Virus record (IMG/VR): IMGVR_UViG_3300021957_004906
Coordinates: 62,001 to 126,000 of that record
From: a virus
DNA: 64,000 nucleotides
Reading direction: 5' to 3' (one strand)
The translations under genes and the position numbers were made by a program. Below are positions 17,121-30,900 of the stretch, in pieces (the first letter of the stretch is position 1; each line of letters starts with the position of its first letter). Under the pieces are notes generated by a model, which was given only the letters and a program-made list of their open reading frames with translations, was not told the DNA's origin and did no database searches.

Positions 17121-18052
17121 GCCTAGATACAATAGATGAAATTTACACTACAGTATGGGATGATTTTACTGTAAAAGATAGTATACTTTATGAAACAGAA
17201 ATTGCAATAGAAAACATAGCAGTTAGCGCAGATGCTGAATTAACTGCATTGAATTTTGGTCGTTATAATCCTTATAATTTTATTGGTTATGGAGAAAGTA
17301 GATTTGTTCGTGGAGTAACTGAACAAGAAGCATTTAGCAGTTGGTTAGGCTACTTTAATCGTGCTGAAAATAATTTTAAAAAACAACTTATATCTATTGG
17401 TGTTGAACGAATTCCACAATCTGTATATGACGGTATTTTTATATACTACTGGATAACAATGAATTTTCTTACAATTAATGCAGTTGAAGGAACATACAAT
17501 ACTAGAAATATAATTTTAAGTAAAGATTGGTCTGGTTTGGCAAGTATGATGATGAGAAGTACAACTAACAGAAAAAAATCACGGATTGCTGCTACTATTG
17601 TAAGATTGGCTGATTATGGATTTAATAAAGATAGAAGTTGGATGCGAGCAACTGGTATTTTTAATATGCGTACAGCCAATGAACAAGGAATACTAAGTGA
17701 AGAACAACTTAGAGCTGCTAGATTTGCATACTATGCAGAAACAGCAAAATTTCTACCATTCACACCAGAAGGCATAAAACGTGCAATTGTCAATCGATAT
17801 CAAGATACACTTAGGGAGCAACAGTTTACATATAACGTTACAATAGCTCAAAACAATATAGAGTATTTAGATGGTGTACCAACTATTACATTATCAGTGA
17901 CTCCAAGTATTGAACCTGTAGAAAAATTACTAGTTAAAATAAACGGTGATATCAAACAACACTATTATGACTATACTTTAGATGGTCCTAGACTAACTAT
18001 AATTGCAGAACTAGTAACTGGTGATATTATCCAAACATCAGTTAAAATCTAA
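17117..18052 (+). CDS. Lysozyme-fold-like baseplate protein, probably not catalytic
   Basis: 311 residues. Residues about 45-185 can be laid along T4 lysozyme: FIGYGESRFVRG for the IGxGH strand, VTEQEAFSSWLGYFNRAENN for the helix of the ITKDEAE region, SVYDGIFIYYWITMN for the central helix, and DWSGLASMMMR...NRKKSRIAATIVRLADYG for the C-terminal helices that end in NRAKRVITTFRTG. The catalytic E11/D20/T26 set of T4 lysozyme cannot be placed, so activity is doubtful. The C-terminal 90 residues are strand-rich. Position between gp5 (4-base overlap) and gp25 suggests the lysozyme module of gp5 has become a separate baseplate component. The fold match is by eye and needs a structure-based check. 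Confidence 0.45.
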   Translation: MSLDTIDEIYTTVWDDFTVKDSILYETEIAIENIAVSADAELTALNFGRYNPYNFIGYGESRFVRGVTEQEAFSSWLGYFNRAENNFKKQLISIGVERIPQSVYDGIFIYYWITMNFLTINAVEGTYNTRNIILSKDWSGLASMMMRSTTNRKKSRIAATIVRLADYGFNKDRSWMRATGIFNMRTANEQGILSEEQLRAARFAYYAETAKFLPFTPEGIKRAIVNRYQDTLREQQFTYNVTIAQNNIEYLDGVPTITLSVTPSIEPVEKLLVKINGDIKQHYYDYTLDGPRLTIIAELVTGDIIQTSVKI

Positions 18053-18085
18053 AAATACCCGGTTAATTCTGCACTAAATACTTGC

Positions 18086-18451
18086 ATGGCAACGTATTAC
18101 GGATATAGTACACTCAATAGTACATTCTCAAGTAGAACACTGACAGACTCAGAGCTGGCAAAACGTGATCTTATGAATCATTTTTATACACGAAAAGGCG
18201 AGCGAGTTATGAATCCTGAGTTTGGAAGCATAGTGTGGGATCTAGTTTTTGATCCACTTGATAGTATGACAGAAGAAGCAGTTCATGAAGATGTTGAGAG
18301 AATTGTTAATAGTGATCCACGATGGAAACCGCTAGAAACGTTAGTTACTAAACCTGATGATCATACGTTGAGAATACAGGTTAGATTAGAATACATTTCA
18401 ACAGGTACAGCCGAAGAGCTATACTTAAATTTTGTAGGTGAGATAGAATAA
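18086..18451 (+). CDS. 25: Baseplate wedge protein gp25
   Basis: 121 residues of the GPW/gp25 family; T4 gp25 is 132. Diagnostic segments: DLMNHFYTRKGERVMNPEFGS, IVWDLVFDPLD, and the C-terminal IQVRLEYISTGTAEELYLNF. gp25 sits in the wedge core and helps start the sheath. It overlaps gp6 by one base, and the two are partners in every contractile system. An ACTAAATAC box 12 bases upstream may be a weak late promoter. Confidence 0.92.
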   Translation: MATYYGYSTLNSTFSSRTLTDSELAKRDLMNHFYTRKGERVMNPEFGSIVWDLVFDPLDSMTEEAVHEDVERIVNSDPRWKPLETLVTKPDDHTLRIQVRLEYISTGTAEELYLNFVGEIE

Positions 18452-21400
18452 TGGCACAGGGCGCAAGACAGAGCAGTTTATTTGCTGCGGAAGATTTTAG
18501 TGTAGTATATGAAAGTTTTGCACAAGCAAACTTTCAAGCATACGATTTTGAAACAATTAGAAACGCAATGGTAGAATATATTACTACCAACTATCCAGAA
18601 AATTTTAATGATTGGATTAGTTCAAGTGAATTTGTAAGTTTAATTGAACTTATGGCATTTCTTGGACATAACTTAGCATTTAGAAGTGACTTAGCAAGTA
18701 GAGAGAATTATTTAAGTACAGCAGAACGCAGAGAAAGCGCCTTACGTATTGCTGAATTTTTAGGTTATACTCCTACTAGAAATGTTGTGGCAAGTGGACT
18801 ATTAAAAATAAACAGTATAAGAACATCACAGACAGTATATGATGTAGATGGCGGTAGCCTTGCTAACACAACATTACAATTTGATGATGTTACCGATCCA
18901 GATGCTTATCAAAACTTTTTAACAGTATTAAACTCTATATTACAATCAAGCAATAAGTTTGGATCGCCATTTGCCAGATTTACAAAAAATGGTATCATAA
19001 ACGAAGTATATAGAACAAATAGTGTTAATACAACAGTTAGTAATTTATTTAGAGGAAATATTAACGGAGTTAGTGAAGCATTTGGTATACACAGTATTGC
19101 TTATAATCAAACAGAAAACGTATTGCAAGAAAAATCTCCTGACCCTTATGGTGTTTTTGATATGGTTTATAGAAATGATAACAGTGGATTTAGTAGTCCA
19201 AACACTGGATTTTTTGTAGGATTTAAACAGGGTACGTTAGAGAATAAAGATTTCTCAATACAAAATGGCTTACCTAATATGGTACTTGATATTAATGTAA
19301 ACAATATTGCAAATGGCAATATTTGGGTACAAACAGTTGACGAAGTAGGCCAAGTTCAAGCTAATTGGACACGAATAGATAGACAATTTGGTAGTAGTAG
19401 TATTTTTAATGCGATCAGTAATGGTAACAAAAATATTTACACAGTTACTAGCAGAGAAGATGATCAAGTTAGTATTGTATTTGGTGATGGTGCGTTTGGT
19501 AATATTCCACGTGGCATTGTTAGAGTATGGTATAGAACTGGACTTAATCAAACATATACGTTAAACTCTAATAATTTTAGCGGTACAACATATAAATTTA
19601 GTTATGTTGGCGAAGATGGAAATACATATGAAGCATCATTGGGGTGCAGCTTAAAGTCAAATGTTACTAATGCAAGTGAGCGTGAAAGCCTCAATAGTAT
19701 TAAAGTCAATGCAAGTAGATTTTTTGCTACACAAGATAGAATGGTTACAGCAGACGACTATAGTATTTTTCCATTAACAGTTAGCGAAAACATTCGTAAG
19801 ATCAAAAGCATTAACCGTGTACACAGTGGGCATAGTAGATATCGTGATTTGTATGACCCAACAGCAACTTATACTGATGCCGTGCAGTTCATGGATGATG
19901 GATACTTGTATCAAGAGGATATAACTACTCGAAATATTGTTGCATTGCCTAGTAGATATAACAGTGAACAATTATATCAAAGATTTTTAAAACCTATACT
20001 TGACAATCCAGAAGTAAAGAATTTTTTCTATAATAAACATTATTATAGTGGATTACCAGCAGCAACCGCCGAATTACATTATACAGATACTACGGCTGGC
20101 ATTACAAGTTTTACAATAGACGGATCAATAACAAATACATATCGTTGGAATCAGTCAACAAGCGCAAGCAATACAAGTACTGGATATATTACATTTAATA
20201 CGCCAGTACAAAGAGTTGGCAAGCTAGCAGCTGACCCAATGAAAAAAATACAAAAAAACAGTTTAGTAGAATTTATTACTACTCCATTTAAAAGTGGTTA
20301 TATTAATACAATTAGTGTAACAGCAGGTGGAAGTGGATATACAACCCCTCCTACAGTCGTAATTGGTGGTAGCGGTGCAGATGCATCTGCAATTGCAAAC
20401 ATCAATGCAGGTGTTGTTGTTAGTGTAACAATTAGTAATAGTGGTGTAAATTATACAGATGCTACTAGTATAAGTTTTACTGGCGGTGGTGGTACTGGTG
20501 CTATAGCAAAATGTACAATAGCAAGCGCAGATACTAAATGGGCAAGAGTAACCAATATCTATAAAGATGGACTTGGTATTGACGCATCTGACGGAACACC
20601 AACTGGTGATGATGCATCAGGCAAAGGCGCAATATCATTAGACGCTGTAATACCAACAGGTGCTAGAATTAATCGTATTGTTCCAAGTTGGGTAAATGAC
20701 ACAACTAAAACAGTAAAAAGTAATTTAATTAGTAAATTAGATGCAAACAATAGTTTTGGTTTGAGATATGATGCAACAAACCAAGAATGGGTTATTGTAG
20801 AAAGCGCAAATTTACCAACTAGTAGTACAACTAATAACTTAGCTAGTAATTGGAGCAGATCATACGAAGGTGATAATACTAGCACAGGTGCTGATCAAAG
20901 TTGGATATTACGAGTTAACTATAGTAGTTCACAATGGGAAATACTTACAAGAAAAACTCGATATATTTACGGAAGTGATCAAACTGTTAGATTTAATAAC
21001 CTAAATTTTGAAGAATCATTTAGTAGTGATACCCTAAAGCCACTAAGAGATAGTCTTAGAGTATTAGACATAAATGCAGAGAGTACATCTAGTAGTGTGC
21101 CCTTAGGTAAAAATTATGACTTTAATGTAGTAGGTTACTTTACATATGCTGATGGATACACTGATCCTCATAAAATTAGAGTATCAATTAGTGATCCAAA
21201 TAAAGATGGGTTCCCCAATGATCCAGAATCATTTAACAGAATTATTAATAACGGGACAATCAAACTAAAAACTATACGTGAAAATGGTTACAACTTTACT
21301 GTTTATGATAATGAAAACAGTGCAGGAAATACTGCGGTTATTGGCAGAAGTAATCTTAGATCAAAGTATAGTAGAATAGCTGATGTAAATCAAGTAATTG

Positions 21401-21993
21401 ATCCAAGTACTACAAATATTATAGATACGTATGTACTATTGTCAAGTTACGATAATTTATATAGAGCATGGGCATTATATGATGGATTGCCACAAACAAA
21501 GCCAAATAATCCAACTGTTACTGAACTAGGAGAAATGTTTCAGAGTTTAGAAAACAAAAAAAGTATAAGTGATCAGATTATATATCGGCCAGTAAAATAT
21601 AAAATATTATTTGGTGATTTGGCTAGTAGTGAACTTCAAGCTAAATTTAATGTTAGTCGTACTAGTACCGCCACAATGAGCGATACTGAAGTTAAACAAC
21701 AAGTAATCAAATTAATCACTGAATATTTTGCAATTGACAACTGGGACTTTGGTGAAACATTTTATTTTACAGAACTAGCTGCGTTTATTCATAATAATAT
21801 GATAGGACAAATTAGTCAAGTTACAATTAGTCCAGTTTCAGCACAAGCTGAAACAACAGAACTGTTTGAAATAATATCAGATAGTGACGAGTTATTTTTA
21901 CCAGTGCTAACCACTGGGAATATAACTATTAGTAATAGTGTTAGTAATAATGCTACTACAATTGCTGCAAATACTGGAGTTAGCATCACATGA
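18451..21993 (+). CDS. 6: Baseplate wedge protein gp6, enlarged
   Basis: 1180 residues against 660 in T4. The N-terminal region is typical of gp6/gpJ: the wedge-core opening FETIRNAMVEYITTNYPENF, then LIELMAFLGHNLAFRSDLAS and AERRESALRIAEFLGYTPTR. The C-terminal part DTEVKQQVIKLITEYFAIDN and FGETFYFTELAAFIH is also family-typical. The extra length is in the middle, including a strand-rich insert near 615-690 with GGSGYTTPPTVVIGGSG, a motif repeated in the next protein. gp6 dimers form the inner iris of the baseplate. Overlaps the giant gene downstream by 4 bases. Confidence 0.9.
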   Translation: MAQGARQSSLFAAEDFSVVYESFAQANFQAYDFETIRNAMVEYITTNYPENFNDWISSSEFVSLIELMAFLGHNLAFRSDLASRENYLSTAERRESALRIAEFLGYTPTRNVVASGLLKINSIRTSQTVYDVDGGSLANTTLQFDDVTDPDAYQNFLTVLNSILQSSNKFGSPFARFTKNGIINEVYRTNSVNTTVSNLFRGNINGVSEAFGIHSIAYNQTENVLQEKSPDPYGVFDMVYRNDNSGFSSPNTGFFVGFKQGTLENKDFSIQNGLPNMVLDINVNNIANGNIWVQTVDEVGQVQANWTRIDRQFGSSSIFNAISNGNKNIYTVTSREDDQVSIVFGDGAFGNIPRGIVRVWYRTGLNQTYTLNSNNFSGTTYKFSYVGEDGNTYEASLGCSLKSNVTNASERESLNSIKVNASRFFATQDRMVTADDYSIFPLTVSENIRKIKSINRVHSGHSRYRDLYDPTATYTDAVQFMDDGYLYQEDITTRNIVALPSRYNSEQLYQRFLKPILDNPEVKNFFYNKHYYSGLPAATAELHYTDTTAGITSFTIDGSITNTYRWNQSTSASNTSTGYITFNTPVQRVGKLAADPMKKIQKNSLVEFITTPFKSGYINTISVTAGGSGYTTPPTVVIGGSGADASAIANINAGVVVSVTISNSGVNYTDATSISFTGGGGTGAIAKCTIASADTKWARVTNIYKDGLGIDASDGTPTGDDASGKGAISLDAVIPTGARINRIVPSWVNDTTKTVKSNLISKLDANNSFGLRYDATNQEWVIVESANLPTSSTTNNLASNWSRSYEGDNTSTGADQSWILRVNYSSSQWEILTRKTRYIYGSDQTVRFNNLNFEESFSSDTLKPLRDSLRVLDINAESTSSSVPLGKNYDFNVVGYFTYADGYTDPHKIRVSISDPNKDGFPNDPESFNRIINNGTIKLKTIRENGYNFTVYDNENSAGNTAVIGRSNLRSKYSRIADVNQVIDPSTTNIIDTYVLLSSYDNLYRAWALYDGLPQTKPNNPTVTELGEMFQSLENKKSISDQIIYRPVKYKILFGDLASSELQAKFNVSRTSTATMSDTEVKQQVIKLITEYFAIDNWDFGETFYFTELAAFIHNNMIGQISQVTISPVSAQAETTELFEIISDSDELFLPVLTTGNITISNSVSNNATTIAANTGVSIT

Positions 21994-24900
21994 ATGACCG
22001 CACAACAAACCCGATAATTGCCCCTCTTATCACCCGTCCTGGTGAGAGTGTAGATTATATAGGAACACGTTCTGTAAAAGAGCTACTTCCAAATATCTTT
22101 CAAACAGCAATTAATGGTCGATTCTTAGATAGTACATTAGAACAATTAATGAGTAGTGGTAGTCTACAGGCAATTAATAATGTGGTAGGTGGGACGTATA
22201 ATAAAAAAATTGCAAGTGACAGTTATTTTGAAAGTAACCGACCAGTTGACAGTCATCAATTTGTTCCAGGAATAGTAAACAGAGACAATAATAACAATAT
22301 TACAAGTGCGCTATCATATGCTGATATGATTTCTGCATTAAAGTTTAACGAAGCGGAAACTAATCAACAAAACATAAGTTTAGGTGAAAATGGTTATACC
22401 TTGGACTTGCCTGTTAACTATGATATGTTTATCAATTATCATAGATATTTTTGGTTAGTTGATATACTACCACCATGTGATATTCCTGCAACTTTAGCGA
22501 ACACAATTGATATAGATGATATTGCTAATAATGGTCCATACTATACTACACCAACACTAAATGGTGGAAAGACGTTAGCATTACAAAATGGTATGCGTAT
22601 TCGATTCACACCATCTAGTACTGAAACATTTACACAAAGTGTTGTTGGTAACGTAACATTTAATTCAACATCAAATAATGCTACAGTAGTTAAAGTATAT
22701 AAAAATAACACTCGTGTTCTTCCTGGAAGCTATGTATATGATCCAACTACTGGAATTTTAACTTTTAATACTGCGCCAAACATTAGTGATGAAATTATAA
22801 TAAAAACTTATTATTCACATAGTACAAGTGGTGCATTTAATGTAGATGACATTTATATTGTTGACGGAGTTGGTGATAATATTAAACTAACTAAACAATA
22901 TGCAATAGGGCCAGCTAATAATGTATATGATAAAAGAACTTGGCTTAATAGTACAATATTCGCAACACAATCACAAGAAGGATTTACTGAAACATCAACA
23001 ACTTGGGATTTTGATTCAACACTAGATAGTGAAACTAGGAACTATTCTAGAGATTATATTATTGAGTCTAGAATCAGTCAAGATCAAAGTGCATGGTCAA
23101 GAAGTAACTTATGGATACATGAGAAAGCAGCGCAAGCGGTATTAACTTATCAAGGAAAAACTTATGAAGATTGGATAGTTGATACGTTCAGAGCAGTACG
23201 CCCTATTATTGAATTTAGAAAAAATATTGAAAAATACAATGCTGGGCTATCTAATTATGATGCAACAGATAATTCATCATTATATGTTACCCACTTAATT
23301 GAGGAAAGTGTTGATCCTGCAACTGCAATTATTGGACAGACCTCATGGAATCACTTTGATACCAGTACAGCAACCGCATGGGATGCATACAAAGGTTATA
23401 ATGTTGGTGAAGTAGTAAAAATATCTATCCTTGGTGTTTCAAATTATTATGAATGTGTAAAGGCACATGGCATTGCCAAGGATCCATTGGATCCGAAAAA
23501 TCTAAACAAAGCACAGACCGCATATTGGGATAGAGTTGAAATATCACCATTGGTAGACGGCGACACTGTTCTATTCTTGAATAGTACAAACGCAACATTT
23601 AATAATAAAATTTACACAGTAAGTGGAGTTGGGTCTAGTATAAATTTAGCACTAGTACATACTCCAAGTACTGTTGGTACTAAGATTAGTGTAATACATG
23701 GGTATAATAATGCACAACTACAAACCAATGACATAATAGCGCCAAGAAGTGGGAGTGAATGGCATTGGAATGGAAGTTCATGGATTTACAGTCAGCAGAA
23801 AATGGGGTTAAGTTCTAATATACTGTTTAGTCTTTATGATATTGATCTCACTCCATTGGAAGATGCATCTGTGTATCCTAATAGCACATTTGTTGGTGAT
23901 AAGATTTTTGACTATGGAAGAAACAGTGCAAGTAAACTAGACACAGCATTACAATTTAGCCCAAGATATATAGACTATGGTAACACACCAGGACTGAGTT
24001 TTGATTTTGGATTAGGTTCTATTAGATATAACTACAATAGTATTAATACACCACAAGACCAAACTAATTTACAAGAAATCCCAGGTTACTACTACTATAA
24101 AAATATAGAAAGTAGTGAATATCATAATGGATGGGTGGTTAGTAGAGATAAACAGCCAGTACGTAGACATATACAAAAAATAGTAACAGATAACACCACA
24201 CCAGTAACATTTACATTAGGAACAACTGATGTTGGTATGGACAACACTTTTGACTTTAGTATTGTAAATAACAATTATTATGTAGAAGGTACAAACGGCG
24301 GAAATCCACATTTGTTTATGGATCAAGGTGTAGACTATACTGTACATTGTAAATTTAATCCCAATGCAATTGAGTTTGTTAATTTAGATGGAACGGCATT
24401 TAGTGGAATTACTCGAGGTGCAAACGGCACTAACGATAAATTTACAATAAATGTTGCTGCTGGCGCTGCCAATAAAGTTGCATTCAAATATAGAAATGTA
24501 ACTAACCCTAACATTTATGGTATAGTGTACGTAACAGATAACACAAACAATACTAATATTCAAGTGTTAAAAAATAATGTTGAGTTTACAAATTATACAT
24601 ATGCTAATGGAGTTATTACTATCAATACATCAGCAATTGACGATGTTTTTGATGTAACTTATCATAGTAATAGTCAATTAAGTGCAGATGCTGAAGGTGA
24701 TTTTTTACCAGCTGATTCTCATATACTTAATCCACAAAATGATACTCTTAAAACTAGTAGCTATGCTGATCTTATGACACATATGCAGCACCAATTAGAC
24801 AGCACACCAAAACACCAAACAACTTTATTTGGTGAAAATAATTATCATACTATGACACAACTGCATGAATTTGGTGGAACTATCAGACAACAGCCGTTCA

Positions 24901-27900
24901 GTACAGAAGTTCTGGGACAATTATTGTCAGATCCAGACACTGACCCTTATAGTTCAATAAGATACAGTACACAAAGCTATAGAAGATTTAAAGCACAATT
25001 TTTACAAAAAGTTGTTCAAATATACAATAATAGCCCATTAGAAACTCCAGTACATGAAATTGTAGATGCTGCACTAGCGTCTATTAACTTAGGTAAGAAT
25101 ACAGACAGCGAATTTAATAATAGTAATATGGCTATGTATAAAGATTTTGAAAGCCAGGATTACAGTTGGACAGCATCAATGCCGCAACTATTTGATTTAC
25201 CTAAAGTAGTTAACACCTATGGCGATACAAAAAACCATATACAAGTTTGGATTAACAGTTTAGACGCTAATAATGAACCAATTTGGCGACCATTACAATC
25301 ACATGAATACACACTAACAATTAATACAATTAATATACATCCTGTAGTAACATTTGATTCAAGTGGACTTGCATACGCTCATATAAGATGGTACCCACAA
25401 GATAGTGTTAGCTATATTCCCCCTAGTGCAGTAAAATTAGGATTGGTAAAGCCATATGCTCCAGAGATAGCAAATAATTATGCATTTACTAGTACAGGTA
25501 CAGCAACAGATGCAGTTATTACTGGACACGATGGTAGTGTACACTATCGTAAAGGTACCGAGATGTTTAATAAGTCCATTGCTGGATTTAGTATAGAGGA
25601 TGCAGCATTATGGGATTTGGAAAATAGAATTAGTAATAACTTAAACGCCTCATTGAATACAGTTACATCATATACTGAAATTATGCCTACATCTCATAAA
25701 ACACTTGCATATACATGGAATGATTTGAATAATAGTCTAGCAAGTGAATTTAATAGTTGGAAACTTCGCAACAATGTTACAACACTAAATCGTGTTCTGT
25801 ATTATGACGGTACTGATAAATTTACATGGAATTACAGTAGTGTAGGACCAGGAATTGGCGGCTGGAGAGGGTTATATACATATTATTTTAATACAGATAG
25901 ACCACATACGCATCCTTGGGAAATGTTAGGACATAACATAAAACCAACTTGGTGGGATACATATTATAGTTGGACTGATGCATTCAAACGTATAGCATTA
26001 AATACTGCATTAAGATGGGGCAAAGTGTCTGATCCGTCACTAACACCAGTATATGATGATAATTATACATATAGTGAATACCAGTGGATGGTTGATACTT
26101 TAGTAACAACAGGTGGAGTATTAAATGATCCAGTTACTGCAGGAATAGTAACAGCGCCTACACCAGTAAATGCAAGTAAAGATTTTGTATTTGGTGATTG
26201 GGGACCAGTAGAAGCTGATTGGCGTGCAAGTAGTGAATATAAATTTTCACTGATATTTGGTCTTATGAAACTAAGACCAAATTGGATCTTAAATACATAC
26301 TTCAATAGTTTAACTAGAAAGAAAACTACAGGATACCAATACTATTCGTCAATTTATTATAATGATAATAAAAAACAGCTTGGTAATAACAGGCAGATAG
26401 AACTTAGTAACACAATATATCCAGGTAGTATAATTGAAAGTGTAACCGTAACTGATGGTGGAACTGGATACTCTACAGTACCTACACTTACAGTATATGA
26501 TAATTTTGGTTTTGGTGGACAACTTTTAGGATCAGTTGGTTCCGGATCTGTTACTGGAGTATCAGTATTAACCCCTGGAGAAAATTATTATAGTAAACCA
26601 ACAGTAACCATCTCTAGTGGAAATGCAACTCTTGAAGTAAATTTATCCAAAGATGCTAGAAAATATGTATCAGGGTTGAGTAACAGTATTGTTGATTATG
26701 TAACAAACAATAAATCCAATGCTACTGAATTAACAACCAGATTTAAAAACTTACAATACAATCCAATTGTTAGAGCAGGAGGATTTGTTAACACAAATAA
26801 TCAAAACTTTATCTTGGAAAGTAGCCAAGATAAAGGAAAAGTTGCATTACCAGAAGAAAATTATAACACTATTTTTTATACTACTAAGCCCAATAAAGAA
26901 CTTTTTATTGGTGGCGTTAAAGTTAAAAAAGTAAGTACTGGTTATAGTATATCTGGATTTGACAATAGTGACGGATCATTCAAGTATTACGCTACAAATG
27001 AAGGCGGTACAAGTACTACAGTAGTAAGTGATAAGTTCAGTGTTACAAAATATTTAAACTTTGGGCAAACTTTACACTCACTATCTTATAACACTGTTCT
27101 TTTAAGTGAGCAAGCGGTTTATGACGTAATACGTGGTTATGGCGAATATGCAAGGCAACAGGGGTGGCAGGAAACTTGGGATGCAATGGCAAGCAACTTC
27201 CTACAATGGGCTGATACTGCAATATTAAATGAATCAAGTGTGTTAATGCCTAGTACTAGCACAATCAGCATTGCTGATGGTCCAGTTGGATATTATGATA
27301 ATATTGATCGCAAATATGATGGGGTTTATAATTTAATAGATCCATATGGTAAACAAATCAGCAGTAGTGAAATTTATATAGTTCGTGAATTTGATAAAGG
27401 TGAAGATGCAATAACAACAATATCAGTTAAAGATCCTGATAAAACATTTATTGCGGGTATTAGACTTTACAAAGTTGAACTTGAACATGCGATTGTATTT
27501 GATAATAGTACAAATTTTGATGATGTTATCTATAATCCAGCACTTGGGCAAAGACATACAAGAATTAAATGGCGTGGTAGTAAAACTAAGAACTGGAATG
27601 GTAAGCTATATGCACCAGGCTATATTATAACTGATAATACTATTGTGGATAACTTAGATACTAGTGCAAGAGAAATGGACCAGTATTATGGAAGAGGGAA
27701 CACCATCAATAATCAACAAATTGTTGATGTTGCAAGATTTAATGTTGGATATAACAAACCAGAATGGAGTTCTAAACTTGACATAGATGATGACACATTG
27801 TATGAATTCATAAAAGGTACTCGAAAATATAGAGGTACACGACTTGCATTAGATGCGTTTATGAAAAATAAATCATTATTTGATGGTGATGCAACGGCAA

Positions 27901-30900
27901 ATATACATGAAGAGTGGGCAATCAGAACAGCTGATTATGGTGATACACGTAGTAGAGATACTATAGAATTTCAAATAACACCAGACTTATTAACTACTAG
28001 CCCACAGGCAGTTAGATTTAGCGCAGAAGAAGTTAATGATGTTTTAACTGATGTTGTTATTGATGTTGATCATAATAGTCCGTTACTTGTTACTGGTACT
28101 CCAGGAGACAACTTTACAACTAGACTTCCAAGAATTTTAGAATCTGGTGATACTATTAGTTATGAAGAAACTTATGCTAATGACTTTATAACTGCAGGAT
28201 TACCGCTAACAAGTGAAGTAGATTACAGAGTAATAAACAGAGATGATCTTGCAACGTTTCCTTTGGAAACAAAAACTGATTATAATTTTTCAGGAGAATG
28301 GCAAGACATTTATGCTTGGAATAATAGAACAAGCTACAAATTTAATGACAAAATTTTACACCAAGGCAAAACGTGGCAAATGGTGGACATTGATGGCAGT
28401 AGTGGCTTAACTACACCAAATGATCCAATTGAAGTAATCGGAAGTATTACATTACCAAATGTAGCTAGTAATTTATCAAACACACTGATATTAGATAATA
28501 TATCAATTCCACTGACACGTACTGCAACATCAACAGTACAAGGCGTAATACAAAAAATCGGTGGAAATGATTTAGTTAGCTCAAACGTAGTTACTCATGG
28601 TAGTAGTTTAATTTTAGGCACGACATCTGCAACGGCGCAAACAATTGTATTTTCTAACGTGGTGAATACAACAACGTTTAATGATATTGTAATAAACGGA
28701 ACCACAACTAACCCAACTATTAATGGTAGTGCAGCTAAAACATTAATTATTGATGGTAACACAATACCATTCAATGAAACACAAAATAATACAGCAAACA
28801 TTACTGCCAGTGTTGCATATAGTAATGCATTTAGTACTGCTGGTATTTCACATAGTAGTACCAATAGAATTGCTGCACTTGAAGCATTAAGAAGTGCATA
28901 TGTAGCAGTTAATGGCGCCGCGGCTTGGGCTAGCTTTATGTCCACATACTGTACAAGTGCTGGACAATTAAATATTAGTCAACTTCTTGTAGAATACAAT
29001 GCTGCACCAGCTTATCAAAGTCAACTTGCTGCATTAATAACAGATGACGTTGCTATCATAAACTTATTAAATGGTAGTCCATATACTGCATCAGCAGTAT
29101 TAGCTGGAACACAAATTATTACACCAGCACATATATCTGGATCACAGGCTGCGATTGCAAATGGTCAATACATGCTTGGGTTTAAAACATACTTAACAAA
29201 CTCAGCTAATGCTAGCAGTGTTATCACGCCAAGCACAATTGTAACTACAGAAACAACAAGTGGATTTAAAGTATACACACTGAGTGATATTATTAATAGA
29301 ATTACATCAATTGGTATAGCAAATATTACAGTACAAAATAGCAGTAATAGATTGCGTATAACTAAGACAACATCTACTCCTGGTGTTGCGTTTGATTTAA
29401 TTATTGGTTCAGGAACAGCAAATGGTGATGTGGGTATACCAGCTGATACAACATCAGCAACTAGTAGTGTTGCATCAAGTACTCCAAATTTAACAATTGC
29501 ACAAGTTGTTGATCAAATTAATGCAGCTAGCATTACAAGTATAACTGCTCAGATTAATAGTTCAAACACAAACTTATTACAAATAAACTGTAATGCCGCT
29601 ACCTTGTTTATTGGTGGTGGTACATCAAATAGTGTAATAGGGTTGACAACTGGTGTTATCCTTGCTGGTACAACAACAACTGAAACTGACGTTAATCTAG
29701 ACATTACTTCAATAATTGGAAAAATTAACAGTAAAGGAATTACTGGTGTTACAGCAAGTAATAGTAATAACAGACTAAAAATAACCAGTACAAACCCTAT
29801 CCTTATTATTGGTGCAGGTACTAGTAACAGTTCAGTTGGACTTACTGCACTAACATATAGTGCAACCCAAAGTACAGTATCAAATGTATTTGAAGCTATA
29901 GTAAATAATAATGTAGTATTTCAACAAATGACTTATGATCCAAACTTGTTTAGTATATGGGTTGCTGATAATAGTTTCCAAGGAAACTTTAATAGGGGCT
30001 ATGCCGTTTACCAAACAATGGACTTTGGAATGTATGCACATAGAATTTGTGCTGGAATCACTGAAGCAGACGATGCAGAAATTATTTTGGCAAATTCACA
30101 AGCACACAATGTATTAGTTGGTGATTATGTATTAATACGTGGTAGTAATAGTAAACCAAATATTGATGGAATACATAAAGTAACCAAAGTTGATACGTCA
30201 TCATCAAATAAATTTTATATAGATGAATATATTGAAACGGAAGCTACAGAAGGAAATGTATATCCACTAAAAAATGTTACATTTAAAGACAAAGCAACAT
30301 TAGACACTGAGTATAATACTAAGGTACTAAAAGGTACACCAAATTCAGGTGGTGCGTATAAATTTAACTTTAGTGGCTATAGACAAAATAATCAACAAAC
30401 TCCCATTTATGCATATGTTAATGATGACAACACAGGCACACCAACTGTATATAAGTGGACTGGCACGTTTAGTAATACAGTTGGACATACAAATGGTGAA
30501 TGGTTAGCAATTAGATCTATGCCAAATCAGGCTAGAAATGATCTAATAGAAAATGTTAAAATCTATGATGCTAAATCGCAAACTACGATTACTACTATAG
30601 AAACATTTGATCCAGCAAAAGGTATTATTCCTGGGTTTATTAAAAACGAAATTGATTTCATAGTAAGTAGTGATATTGCAACATATAATCATACTACTAT
30701 TGACGGTCAATTAGATGAAGCTAGATGTTGGGGAGCAACCAATGTTGGACAGCGTTGGTGGGATATTAACAGTGCAATTTATTTAAACTATGAACAAGGT
30801 AGTATTGATTATCAACAAAGTAATTGGGGTAGATTGTTTGATGGTGCAAGTATTGACATTTATGAATGGACACGCAGTCCAGTTTTACCTGAACAGTGGG

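Noticed and set aside
28595-28945. Long antisense frames inside the giant gene and other structural genes
   Set aside because: They are frames opposite biased codons of clear genes, without ribosome sites, promoters or recognisable domains.
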